Shown here one piece after another: positions 50,792 through 61,462 of a DNA stretch of 64,000 nucleotides (within the stretch, counting starts at the first letter, position 1; each line of letters starts with the position of its first letter). The position numbers and the translations under genes are program-made. Source of the stretch: Hondaea fermentalgiana (taxonomy: Eukaryota > Sar > Bigyra > Thraustochytrida > Thraustochytriidae); NCBI GenBank assembly GCA_014084085.1, contig NPFB01000121.1, positions 91,552 through 155,551 on the forward strand, read 5' to 3'. The notes under the pieces are model-generated. The model did no database searches, had not been told where the DNA came from, and saw only the letters and a program-made list of their open reading frames with translations.

Positions 50792-51059
50792 CCCGCGAGA
50801 AGGGGCGAGACGGGCTAGGAGCGAGGGAAGGGAGGGACGAGGATGGTCAACCCCACGCTGGCGCGCGCTCACGTTCGCGCTCACGAGCACGCTTGCTTGA
50901 GCGACCGTGGCCGGCGTCAGCGCTCCCGCGGCCGGCCGCAGGCGTGCGATGCGACTCGCAGTTTCCCTCTCCACGGTCCGCGGTTCGCGACCCGTGGACC
51001 ATGGTCCATTGGCCGTCCATCGGGCTTTCTGCGACGTACATACATACTCGTAGATCGAT

Positions 51060-51081
51060 ACATGCATGCATGCATGCATGC
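51060..51081. repeat. (CATG)n palindromic tract
   Basis: Five CATG units in tandem, self-complementary throughout, followed by TGCATC and CAGCTG words. Confidence 0.95.
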
Positions 51082-52437
51082 GTCTGCATCTGCATCTGCA
51101 GCTGCAGCTGCATGCCGGCGACTTATCTTCGCCCAAATGGCGAGCCGCCTCTGGCTACAGCCATCGCAAGTCGGAGCGGAGCAGTGCGCGTCAGGACGCC
51201 TGCGTTGGACGGCCTGCAGCGTGCGACCTCGCGCCAATGTAAGTAAACCAACGCAAAGCAAGCAAGTCCTGTCGATGCAAAGCGAAGGTGCGAGGCGAGC
51301 GCGAGTCCGGGTCTCCCTTGCCCGGCCGGGCCGCGCGCGCCGCCTCTTCCTCCTCCTCTTCCTCTTCCTCTTCACCTTCCTCTTTCAACCGCCTCCCTTC
51401 CTCCCGCGGTTTCTTCCTCCACCCCCTCAGCGCGCCGCACTTCCACCTTCCCACAGCTATCTCTCCGCCACTTCTTCCGGGCAAGGCTGCTTCCTAAAGA
51501 CTGTGGGGAGGCGTCTCCTTCCTTCCTTCCTGCTCCCCCTCCTCCCGCGCGCGCGGCTTGCTTCTTTCTTTCGTTTTTATCTTGCTCTCCCTCGCCTTCA
51601 CTCTCGCGCGCGGCTGCAGCTGCAGCTCGCTGCTGAGCCACTCATGCATGCTACTTGCTTGCTACCTTGCTACCTTGCTTGCCTTTGATATTGCTGCTTC
51701 CTCCCGTTCCGAATGGGTTGGCTGCTGTGGTTTGGTTTGTTTCGTTCTTTTTTGTTTTGCTTTGTTTTCTTTTGTTTTCTTTTCTTTTCTGCCGCACGCC
51801 CTCGCACGCGTCGCACCGCGTCGCACCGGCGAGTCGAGACTGAACGGAGAGACGGGCGGCGGTCGCGCACTGCTGCTCATCCCTCGCTAGACCGGTCGAT
51901 TGGCGGCTTGTTTCGACGGGTCGATCGTGCGATCATCCAAACATTCATTTTTTCGTCCTTTCATTCGTTCGATCGATCGGTCGATCGTTCGTTCGTTCAT
52001 TCATTCCTGCATTCCTTCTCTCTGAGCTGAGCGAGCATTTCCCATTCCCTCGATCCCCGTTCCGAGCGACCAGACGGGCTTGCCTGCCTGCCTCCCTCGC
52101 TCTCTCCCTCCCTCCCTCGCAGCGGCGGCGGCAGCGGCGACGCAGCGCCGCGGCGGCGGCAGCGTGCGAGGAGCGCGAGCCCGGCAAGAGCAGAGTCTCG
52201 CGGCAACCGAGCAAGTAAGCAAGTGCGCAGAGCGCATCGCCAGCAGAAACAACCTCGCTCTCCAAACCTAAGCAGCTCTCCCGCTCGCTCGCAAGCTAGC
52301 TGCAGACCTCGCGGCGGCCGAGCGCGCGCGAGCCGCCGAGCGGCAGCAACCCCGACCCGCGAGCCGCCGCCGACCGCGCGAGACCCGCGCGAGACCGCGG
52401 TCCCGGCTCGCCCTCCGGACCGCCCGGACCGGCGCCC

Positions 52438-52488
52438 CATCTCATCTCATCTCATCTCGTCTCGTCTCATCTCACCTCATCTCATCTT
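52438..52488. repeat. (CTCAT)n pentanucleotide tract
   Basis: About ten CTCAT units with CTCGT and CTCAC variants. Confidence 0.9.
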
Positions 52489-52665
52489 CTCCGGAGACGG
52501 CAGGCCTCGCGCCCTGCTCGCCTCGCGCGGAGAGCGGCGCGGCGGCGGCCGCGGGGAAGGAGGTTCCGGCGCGCGGCCTCGGCGAGCAGCTAGCGAGGTC
52601 CTCGCGCGTCTCGCCGTCTCGAAGAGGCGAGCGCAGAGAAGCCGAGTGGGCATCGCGCTCAGTCA

Positions 52666-52695
52666 TTTCTTTCTTTCTTTCTTTCTTTCTTTCTT
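52666..52695. repeat. (TTTC)n tract
   Basis: Seven TTTC units. A (GAGC)n run follows at 52747-52772. Confidence 0.95.
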
Positions 52696-53265
52696 ACTTT
52701 CTCGCCCGAGTCGTCGCGGCCGACCTCGCGCGCGCATTCCTGCCTCGAGCGAGCGAGCGAGCGAGCGAGCGAACTTGGCGAGTCAGCTTTCTCCTGGTGC
52801 GCGCGAGGCAGCGGGCGAGGAGGCGAGGGCGCGAACAAGAGCTTGGCGAGGAAGCGGGAAGGCGCGCTAGGTTGGCGCGAGCTCGTCGCTGCGTCATTGC
52901 CTGAATTGCTCGGTATCGAGCCTCGAGACCAGACTCGACCCGGCCTCGACGCAGGCCAGGGCGCACGACCCGCGAGGTGGAGCGCAGGCCCGTGGACGGC
53001 GAGGGGCTCCACTCTGCTCTCCTCTTCTCGCGGCTGGCTCGCTCGCCACGGCGTGGACGCAGGCGTGGCCGAGGAGGCGCGGGCGCAGGCGTGGGCGGCT
53101 ATTTAGGGCCTCCGCAACTGCGCCGTCAGACCCACACGAGCAAACGCGAGCGAGGTCCAGCGAGAAGGAAAAACGTGCAACACCACAGACCCCGCGCGCC
53201 GCCCGGGGGCCGCCGCCGACGCGGCCGACCAGCGGCATCGGCGCCCCGCCAGCAGCGACCCCACG

Positions 53266-55161
53266 ATGGTCGTCAAGTTTAGCGGCAACAATGACGACAG
53301 CAGCAACAACGACGGCAAGGAGACCAACAACTACAACAACAACAACAAGGAGCCGAGCCGAGCCATCAAGATGAAAAACGACCAACCACAAACGAACAAG
53401 CGCAGAGGGAGCAGCATTAGCAGCAGCAGTAGCAGCAGTAGCAGCATGAACCAAAACAGCAAAAACCAAAACAGCAAATCCACCTCCGGCGACGATGCGA
53501 GCAACTCCGGAAGGTTCACCAAAGAGGAACAGGAAATGCTCGTCGACATCATTCGCTCCGACGACGAACTCACAAGATCCTTTCTGCACAAAGTCCGCGC
53601 AAGACAGTTTCACCGCAAATCATGGATGCACGAAATCGCCGTGCGATTCAAACAGCGCAGCGGAACCGACCGCTCGCTCGACGCGGTGCGCCATCACTTC
53701 ATGCTGCGCCGCGTGGAAAAGGGACAGCATCTCAACGTTCTCCTCTCGCATGCCGTTCGCTGTACTCGCAAAGAAAAGTGCACAAAGTGCCTTTTGCTTG
53801 CCCGCGAACGCGTCGAGACAGGCATCGCGCGCTGCGGGACACGCTCTTGCACCATTTGCAGTCCAAGTCTTCCCTCCGTATTCGACCCCTTCTCCGCGCA
53901 ACAAGTCATGCAGCAAGCTGCGTCTGCAGAGCGATATAATGCGTATCCTACCTCTGCGTCTTCTTCCTCTTCTGCATCCGCATTTGCATCCGAGGGCGTC
54001 CCCTCGGCCCCGCGCGTGCCGCCCCCCTCCATTGCCATGTCGACACCAAACATACTCTCCACCGCAAACCCTCTCGTCCCTCCGCACGAGATGTCACGAT
54101 TCGTACAAATGTATCAAGGGGCGCAAGACGCCGCCACTGCTGGACTCACGTCTGCCTCTGCTGCCGCCGCAGCAGCGGCGGCGGCGGCAGCGGCGGCCGC
54201 CATGCCCTCTTCCCATTCAGGCCTCGCGTCCACCTTCCCGCTCGACCCCTCTTCGTTAGGAAGTTCGCAGTCCTCGCTGCTCGCGAGCGGGCCCAGTCTT
54301 GCGCCCGGCCTCTTTGCCCCGCAAATGAGTCAAGCGCTTTTTCAGCAGGATCTTGCTCGCGAAGGACGTCTCCCGCAGGAAGTGAGCAATTCCGCGTCTC
54401 TCGAGCCTGGTCTCTTGCAGCTTGCAAAGCTCCACGATGCTCGTCTTCGTGATCACCAGCACGCCTCGTCGCAGCAGCAGCAACAACAAGACACAACGCA
54501 ACACACGGCGACGTCGAGTCCCTTTTACCGTGGCGATGAGGCCCAGCAGCCTGCTGCACTTGCTGCTGCGCCACCGCCTTCGATCGGCTCTATTCTCGCG
54601 GGTCTCTCCCAGCAACAAGCTGACGCCTTACGCGCAGCGCTTTTTCAACAGCAGCAGCAGCAGCAACAGCAGCAACAAGAACAAGAACAACAACAGCTCT
54701 TGATCCAGCAACAGCAGCAACGACAACTGCAATTGCAACATCTTCAGCAGTTACAGCAGCAACAGCGAGAACAGGAGCAGAGACAACAACAACAGCAACA
54801 GCAGCAAGCCCTCGCGAGCACCCAACAGCCTCAGGCCGCTACCGTTGAAGAGTTTCAGCGAGAACTCAACCGGCACTATGCCCTCCTCGCAGCTGTCAAT
54901 GGTGGCCAATTGCAACCTTTTCAGACTGTGAACAACAACATCTCACTCTCGTCCCAGACGAGTAGTCCCGCTTCAGCACCATCACAGAGTACCGTAGGGA
55001 ACGGGCTCGGTGGACCTGGTGCAAATTTTGACAACGCTTCATCCAATACATACATGGAAAATCTTCGAAAGATGATGGAAAACCGAAAGCGTGAAAATCC
55101 AGAGGCGCTCGCCAACGCCTCTGGTAACGACGCCTTCATGAAGCGCTTCCGTGCTAGCTAG
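53266..55161 (+). CDS. Putative transcription regulator: SANT/Myb-like domain, Cys cluster, homopeptide runs
   Basis: Intronless 631-aa protein from an ATG at 53266. The N-terminus is Asn/Ser/Lys-rich with a run of nine Ser. Residues about 82-150 (GRFTKEEQEMLVDIIRSDDE, later SWMHEIAVRFKQRSG and DAVRHHFMLRR) resemble a SANT/Myb helix-turn-helix unit. A Cys/His cluster follows at about 162-206: HAVRC, then CTKC, and C-x4-C-x2-C. Its order recalls a shortened TAZ-type zinc finger. The rest is typical activator-like low complexity, with Ala runs (about residue 295-310), several Gln-rich stretches and short predicted helices (FQRELNRHYALLAAV). An AATAAA directly follows the stop. A nuclear DNA-binding regulator is inferred; the exact family is not identified. 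Confidence 0.72.
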   Translation: MVVKFSGNNDDSSNNDGKETNNYNNNNKEPSRAIKMKNDQPQTNKRRGSSISSSSSSSSSMNQNSKNQNSKSTSGDDASNSGRFTKEEQEMLVDIIRSDDELTRSFLHKVRARQFHRKSWMHEIAVRFKQRSGTDRSLDAVRHHFMLRRVEKGQHLNVLLSHAVRCTRKEKCTKCLLLARERVETGIARCGTRSCTICSPSLPSVFDPFSAQQVMQQAASAERYNAYPTSASSSSSASAFASEGVPSAPRVPPPSIAMSTPNILSTANPLVPPHEMSRFVQMYQGAQDAATAGLTSASAAAAAAAAAAAAAAMPSSHSGLASTFPLDPSSLGSSQSSLLASGPSLAPGLFAPQMSQALFQQDLAREGRLPQEVSNSASLEPGLLQLAKLHDARLRDHQHASSQQQQQQDTTQHTATSSPFYRGDEAQQPAALAAAPPPSIGSILAGLSQQQADALRAALFQQQQQQQQQQQEQEQQQLLIQQQQQRQLQLQHLQQLQQQQREQEQRQQQQQQQQALASTQQPQAATVEEFQRELNRHYALLAAVNGGQLQPFQTVNNNISLSSQTSSPASAPSQSTVGNGLGGPGANFDNASSNTYMENLRKMMENRKRENPEALANASGNDAFMKRFRAS

Positions 55162-56074
55162 AATAAACAAAAGGCCCTGTTTTGGGAGCATTTGATAACA
55201 ATTGACGCTATCTGTCCACCATGAACAAGAAACTTTCTCCCTCTCCGCACTCTACTATTCACCGTCGTTGCCAGAAAATCTACGGTCAAATCCCGCCCGA
55301 GGAATTGCAGGCCCTCTCGAGTCGAGTCAAGTCGAGTCGCAACTTGAAATCTGGCACTGCACTTTTGGCATGGATGACTCACATCAGATTGTGACGCGCA
55401 AAATTCGCGACGGTAAACCTCTCGCTGAGAAGTTTTTCTCGCGATTTCGATGTGGCCAAATTTACCGGACCTAGTGCGCCTTGCTTGGTGGGAGAGTAGC
55501 ATGCAGAGGACCCGTGAGGACAAGGGGAGGGGTGATATAGAAAAATCCGGCCGCATAGCATGCAAAAATCGGAAAGCCCTTTCTCTATAGCAAGAGTGTG
55601 AAATGAGTCGACCATCAAAATTCCAACCAAGGTCGCCCTCTGTGGCAAGGGTGTAGAATGGTTCCATCTTCTGCAGTTAAGGGGTGGAGAGGAGAATGAG
55701 CCCGAGATTCGACGAAGTACAGCTGATGCAGTAGAAAGGGTCGTGCAGGGGTACTGCAACTGCAAGAAGGAAACGTTTCTGCACAAATGACTTCGTTCAA
55801 GCAGATTCGGCAGTGGTAGCATGGCTCAAAAGAATTGTCTTCACGGGTCTCGGAAAGCGTTCTCATCATCCTTGCTGTAAATTTTATTGCTGCTGTCTGA
55901 CGAAGTGCAGCCCTGCTTGGCGGCTGGTTTGTGCCTCAGAAATTCATGGTCGCTTTGCACGCGCGTCTTGACGCGCGTCGCTGTTCCCGGCCATCGCGTT
56001 TGTGTGCGTTTATTGCAAAGACGACCCATTCGCCTCTGCTACTGACGCCGGTGCAACGCTCGTGGTGCCTGGCG
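55162..56074. other. Intergenic with possible decayed coding remnants (minus strand)
   Basis: About 0.9 kb downstream of the SANT-type gene. On the minus strand three short overlapping frames show protein-like fragments (a CYHCRIC...PSCSC cysteine set at about 55720-55830; FYTLATEG and FHTLAIEK echoes near 55590-55660). They lie in different frames and are too short to be one intact gene. Treated as a possible pseudogene or untranslated sequence. Confidence 0.35.
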
Positions 56075-58251
56075 TCACACAGCTCGATACTTCCTGCGTG
56101 CTCTGCGACACGGAGATGTTGCAGGGGAATCAAGCGCTTTAGCTCCTTGCAATGCCCTCAGTGCCTCCATCACTGAATGCATCCCAGATAAACGAGTCTC
56201 GGATAGGTCGTTTGTGGCTGACGCGGACTTATCTGCAAGGGCGCAACGTTCAGCCTGTAAGCTCTGCGTTGCCTGCTTAATCTGTCGCAGCTCTCGCGCG
56301 CGATTCGCTTGCTGCTCGGCATTCAGAAGTAAGCCATCAGGGTCAAGCGTATGCTGTTGATGCAATCTGGGACAGTCAGGCCCGTAGGGTCTCACTTGCG
56401 TGCTCTGTCGGTGTCCACTTACAATGGGAATCATCGGGCGAGGAAGATCAGGCCCCCCACTCTTGTTTAATTTTAAAATAAACATGGAGATTCGTCGTTT
56501 GGCAGAAGGTCAGCGGCGTGCCGTAGTTGCTCCGAGAGATCTGATAAAGTCTGCGCCGACACTGAAATTTCCTCGCGAAGCTGCTGCACCTGATTGACCT
56601 CAGAGGGTTTCTTGATCTGGGCCAGAAGCGATCTCGCCTCACGGGCCATCGCAAACATCTCAACCAGCTTCGCAGAAACATCGGTAGCCAGAGAGCGACT
56701 CCGAGATGTGAGTTCGGCATCCTGCAACGCTAAATCCTGCTCGATGGTATTTTCGTTCTCGTTCTCGTCCTCGTCGATGGAATGATTATCCAGACAATGG
56801 TCGTCGCCAGAGATGCTGGCGCCAGCACCGCCTTCCTGTCGTTGTGGTTTCTTTAAGATCATGAGCGATGCTTCTCTGGAACGACGTTGCATGGAAACAG
56901 TGGCCGCAACATTGCAGGAGTGCAGTTGGGACCCATCGGAGGGATTAAATCGTACGAAAAGGAGCGCAACATATGGTGCGTTACTGAATTGAACCTTCAA
57001 GACCACAACATCACACCCACAAGACTCATGCTGAGACCGTTTCCTTTTGGTGCCCATCTTCACTCGCAGTTGATAATCCGCTGCCTGTGGCTTCGCGGAG
57101 AAGCCTGCTTGCCGACCGGCCCAGGCTTCAGCAATGTCAACGAGGGCCTGTGCTGCTTCGAACCCCTTGCGTACGACGTCGAAGTCGAGCGCTTCATTGC
57201 TTCCATTCTTCGCAAAGCTAGCAAAATCTGTAATCGCCTTCACGCCATGGAGCAGCTGATTCATCGCCTCATCTACGGCCGCTCGAGAGGCAAGGAGCGG
57301 CCTTGAGGCGATTTTTCCCGTAGAATCACCTTCCGTGGGGTGCTGTTGTCCATTCGCAGGAGGAAGAGAACCACTACGGCATACATCGGGCTCCGCTGCT
57401 GCAAGAGACGTGGAGGAGTCGTCTGCTCTGGGTTCGGGTGGCGTGCCATGCAAGCTCGACACTTCTCCTGAGTCCAATGCTGAGCAGATACATTGAAGAA
57501 GCTCGCCTTTCGCAATCACATTTGCCACCGCAACTCGACGAGCATTCTTCTTTTCATCAAGCCAGACCATGTGGGGCCGGGAAAAGGCAACTTTGCGAGT
57601 GCGGTTAGTGTACTCGAGGAGACCGAGGATCTGCTTAAGGTCGTGCAGCTGAACCATAGCAAGACGGTGTTTGGATCCACGTGAAATACCTCCATCTTCT
57701 TGCCGAGATCGCTTCACACGACATGACCAGCGCTCAGTCCACGTAGTAAGGGGAGCATCGGCTTGTACTGCCCGGTCAAGGTCAGCCTCAGCCTTCTTGA
57801 TAATTTTGTTTTTATGCAGTGATTTGGGCCATGTGTCTGCGGTGCGCCATCCTTGATCTTCGACGAGAATGGATGGGATTGGCTTGGCTTGGTCCCGGAA
57901 CGCGCTGAGGATAACGCGTGCAGCCACAGCGAAGCCGTTTTGAGGTGCACGGCCTTCAGAGGAAACATCGTTTAAGGTCGCCAGAAAGGTAAAGAAGCCT
58001 CTGCCAGGCTTTGCTTCCCGTCCACAACCTTGAGACATTGTGCTCTTCACATTGAGAAGCTTGAGGACTTCATCTGCATCAGCAAGAGTTTTGAAGACCA
58101 GGACCTCAGCGCCCCCCTCGAATCTATTTTTTCTACCGCGGTACATTGCGCGTGAGCGAACTGCGTCGAAGATGTGCTCATCTGGATGCCTCTCTCGTTC
58201 AGGTAGCACCTGTCGATCGCATGCTTCGCTTGCTCCTCCCGTGGTAGTCAT
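56075..58251 (-). CDS. Unidentified coiled-coil protein; frame probably broken near the end
   Basis: A 592-codon intronless frame runs from an ATG at 58249-58251 to a TAA at 56473. The N-terminal half looks globular (GAEVLVFKTLADADEVLKLL, FAVAARVILSAF, ILVEDQGWRTADTWPKS) with no known motif. The C-terminal 100 residues are coiled-coil-like. The TAA falls in a TTTTAAAA tract. Just past it, one frame away, sequence continues to a GTAAGT donor (at 56422). After a 69-nt intron (acceptor CAACAG, exon from 56353) about 90 more heptad-rich codons follow to a stop at 56075-56077. A single missing base in the T tract would join them. I therefore give the wider span; the certain part is 56473-58251. 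Function unknown. Confidence 0.55.
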
Positions 58252-59061
58252 CGACGGGAAAAAAGGTGCTCAACGTTCTGAGCCTGGCTCAATCCGTAGA
58301 GTCGCCTGCTGAGGTCGAATGCGCGCGGGGAAGGGCACAAGCACGTGCACGTAGATAGCCTTCTCCGCAGAGATGAAGCAACACTGACTTTGGCGACGGC
58401 AACGAGAGCGAAGCGTGGAGAGGAGGTCGAAGCGACGACCCAACAAAGTGGCTAACTGTAAAGGAAGGCAGCTGCTCACAAAGGCGATGCGCACAAACAC
58501 GCAGTCTCACGCACAGCTTCCCCGCCCGGTCAAGCTGCCGTTGCAGCACGCCGACACGCGCGGCCGCGCACAGACGGCTCCAAGCCACGCGTGCAATCGC
58601 TATCTGCTCTCCCTCCGCCTGCTCCAGCATGCTGCGGCCCTGGCCGACCACCATCCCCTGAGTTGCGTCGCGAATGATCCCTGCCACAGCAGCAGCAGAG
58701 ATCCTCCACATCCTCGTGTTCGTTCTGTTCTCATCAGCCAGGCCCAACTCGCAATGTCCCACCATGCACGCTGCTCGCAGGCCAGACCTCGAAGGCGCCT
58801 CGCGCGCCATCCTCGAAGGATCCCGGAGGTCCCCGAGGCGAGGCCGCCTCGCCTCGCCTCGCCTCGCCTCGATCGCAAGAAAAGCGCTCTCGATCTCTCC
58901 GCGCGACGCTGCGCGCCGGCGACCGCGACCGCCGGGTCGGTCCCGCGCGACCTGGCACATTCGGCGCCGCGATCGTTGGCATCGATCAATCGCATTTCCT
59001 CGCCCTCGCGGAGGGCCAGGTCCGGCAGAAGCCTGACGCCGGCGCGCGAGGGCGAGCCGCC
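58252..59061. promoter_or_regulatory. Divergent promoter region (coiled-coil gene / sterol glucosyltransferase)
   Basis: 810 bp between two divergent starts. A (GCCTC)n pentanucleotide run lies at about 58845-58871. GC-rich throughout its right half. No gene supported. Confidence 0.5.
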
Positions 59062-61342
59062 ATGCCGCGGCAGCTGGACGAGCGCCTCAAGGGGCTGAGC
59101 ATGGACACCATCCTGGCCAGCGACGACGAGGCCGACGTGGACTGGCGGCCGCGCGGCGGACGCGCGCGGTCGACCTCGCGTGACGCTGAGGCCGACGGCA
59201 GCACCGGCGGCAGGGCCCTCCGCCAAGCACGAGCCAGCGCAGCGGCAGCGGCAGCGGCAACGCGAGGCGCCCAGGCAGGGCAAGCCGTGCGCCCTCCTCG
59301 TCACGATAGGGTCTCGCGGAGACCTCAACCCCTTTCTCGCACTCGGCGAGGAACTCACTGCGCGAGGCTACCATGTGCGCATCGCCACGCATGCTGCCTT
59401 CGCCAACGTCGTGCAGCGCTATGGGTTCGAGTTCTGGAAAATTGCAGGCGACCCCAAGGTCCTCATGGAGCTCATGAGCTCCTCTGTGTCCTTTTCCAGC
59501 CCCAACTTTGTCGTACGCAACTACACCCTCTTCCGCGCCATCATGAAGGGGATCTTTGACGACATGTACGCGTGCGTTCAGACGCCACCTGCAAATGCCC
59601 ATTTCGCGCTCATTGTTGCAAATCCAGTGTCACACTGTGGCGTCCATCTCGCCGAGTACCTGCGTATTCCCGTCTTCATGCTCTTTACGATGCCCTGGAC
59701 CCGCTCGCGCGACTTTCCTTTCCCACTCTATCTTTCGGCCGCCAACGACAAGGCTGCGCCCTCTGTCTTTAATCCTTCTTCCTACGGTCTCTTTGAGACC
59801 GCTACGTGGTTTTCAATCAAGGATCACGTCAACCACTTTCGCGCCAAGCAGCTCGGACTTCCGGCCAAGGCATTTTACGAGTCCGAGGCCGCCAGCTCCA
59901 ACATCAATGTTAATGGGCGCAAGGTGCCCTTTCTCTACTGCTGGAGCTCCCTTATTATCCCCAAGCCTCGAGACTGGGGCTGCCATATCATGATCAGTGG
60001 CTACCTCATGACCAAGAGCGACCGTCTCGCGCTTCTCAGAAGCCACAACGAGCTTTCCGCTTCGCACGGGCCGTCCAAGGTCGATGGTTTCCACACCTCT
60101 CCTCAACTTGACGCTTTTCTCGCGCGAGCGCGCACACTCGATGACAGGGGTCCTCTTTACATTGGCTTTGGATCTATCAACGCCCCTGAGGGCGAGTTTC
60201 GCAAATTGGTGGCTTGCATCATTCAAGCTCTCCATCGTCTCGCATGCCTCCGCCACGTAGATGGCACGTCCTGGGGATTGCCTGGCGCGCGCGCCGTCAT
60301 TTTCCAATGTCTGCATCACGCCAATATCGTCGAGCAAGAGCTCGCCAACCCTCGCAACATGTGCACCGTCCCTGCCCACGGTGACGTGCTTTTTGATGCC
60401 TTTCGTCCCCTTCTCGCAACAGCAGCTCCTCCTCCTCCTCCTCCAGCATCCAATCTTCGCAAAACGCAGTCGGCCTCACCGCGGTCAGGCTCGGTATCCA
60501 TCATGCAAAAACTTGCGCAGGGTTTTACAACTCGCGCTCACACCCCGACACCAGCGTCTGATGCATCGTCGCAATCACAAACTCAGGATGAAAGCAAAGA
60601 TGACCCAGCGCTGCGAGAGAGCCATGACGAAACGAACATCGCAATGGAACCCATCCACAACGACAAAGCGACGCATCCGCCAAGTCCACCGGCACAGGAA
60701 TCATTACATGAACCTTACGAAGACGAGGACAACGACAAACAAACACCAACAAACCCAAGTGTCATCACTCTCCAAGAGGCAGAGGCCGCTTGGGCGGCAC
60801 TCGGTAGCAACACCATAGTCATTCAGGAGGCACGTCACAGCGAACTCTTTCCCCAATGCTCCGCAATCATGCACCATGGTGGTGCGGGAACCTTCATGAC
60901 GAGCGCGTACGCCGGCACGGCGCAAATTCCTGTCCCGTTTTTTGGCGACCAATTTCTATGGGCGAGTGTGGTGGACCGATTGAAGATTGGCGCTGCCGTG
61001 CCTGCGGCGAGAGCCAAGACCCGAGCCATGGTACTTGCCATTCGCAAAGCCCTTGCGTCCAATACTGCCGCACGTGCAGACCAGCTCGGCAAGGATCTTC
61101 GCAAAGAGCTTCTCCACGACGAGACAACGGGACCTCGCCGCGCAGTCGATGCCATCGAAGCTTGGATGAACCATGAGCACGGTGGATTTGATCTCGACCT
61201 TTACGGCTCTTCGTCCCCTCTACCCGCTCCTGCCATGGCTCAGTTCAAGTCTACGACCGCTTTGCTCAAACCCGCGGCATCCAAATACCGAGGTTGCACG
61301 GGTCCTGCTTTCGAGTCTGTCCCTAGCTGTCAGATGCAATGA
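59062..61342 (+). CDS. Sterol 3-beta-glucosyltransferase-like (UGT80/ATG26 type), 5' frame disrupted
   Basis: The conserved body is one frame from about 59270 to 61342: TIGSRGDLNPFLALGEELTARG at the N-terminal Rossmann domain, LFTMPWTRSRDFPFPL, LYIGFGS, and the C-terminal sugar-nucleotide box HSELFPQCSAIMHHGGAGTF with VPFFGDQFLWA. This is the signature of enzymes that transfer glucose from UDP-glucose to membrane sterols. That frame has no ATG before the fold. The only good start, at 59062 (MPRQLDERLKGLSMDTILAS), is in another frame, so a one-base error or an unrecognised short intron lies between about 59100 and 59280. A low-complexity insert of about 170 residues (Pro/Ser/Glu-rich) interrupts the C-terminal domain before the sugar box. 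Catalytic motifs are intact. Confidence 0.82.
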
Positions 61343-61462
61343 TCATAAGATATTCAATTTTACACTAGAATTTTCGCTATTCATACCGCAAAGGTCGATC
61401 GAGCTTCTTGAACTTCTCGCTACTTTCACGTTTGTTTGTGTCGACCTTGAAGAACGATCTCA

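Larger units (their letters stand above)
40339..53265. other. 12.9-kb gene-free, repeat-rich block between divergent genes
   Basis: No supported gene on either strand. Many frames of 60-480 codons are open because the DNA is GC-rich with few stop words, but they lack domains, start at non-ATG codons or inside simple repeats, and encode Arg/Ser/Ala-rich noise. Mono-, tri- and tetranucleotide tracts recur every few hundred bases: CATG, GCTC, CTGG, CTG, GCTT, C21, GACC, CTCAT, TTTC, GAGC. Palindromic ATGCATGC clusters occur near 40965, 42340-42380, 42970 and 51060. One 100-N gap lies within a poly-C run. It must contain the promoters of the 795-aa gene (-) and the SANT-type gene (+), possibly with long 5' untranslated exons and introns. 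Confidence 0.6.

Noticed and set aside
51137..51238. A 34-codon ATG-started frame ending at GTAAGT, presequence-like
   Set aside because: Same reason: no convincing downstream exon and no support beyond the donor word.
55317..55345. GAGTCGAGTCAAGTCGAGTCGC-type repeat shared with about 41770-41800
   Set aside because: Short degenerate GAGTC repeats; similarity over about 15 bp is not enough to call a dispersed element.
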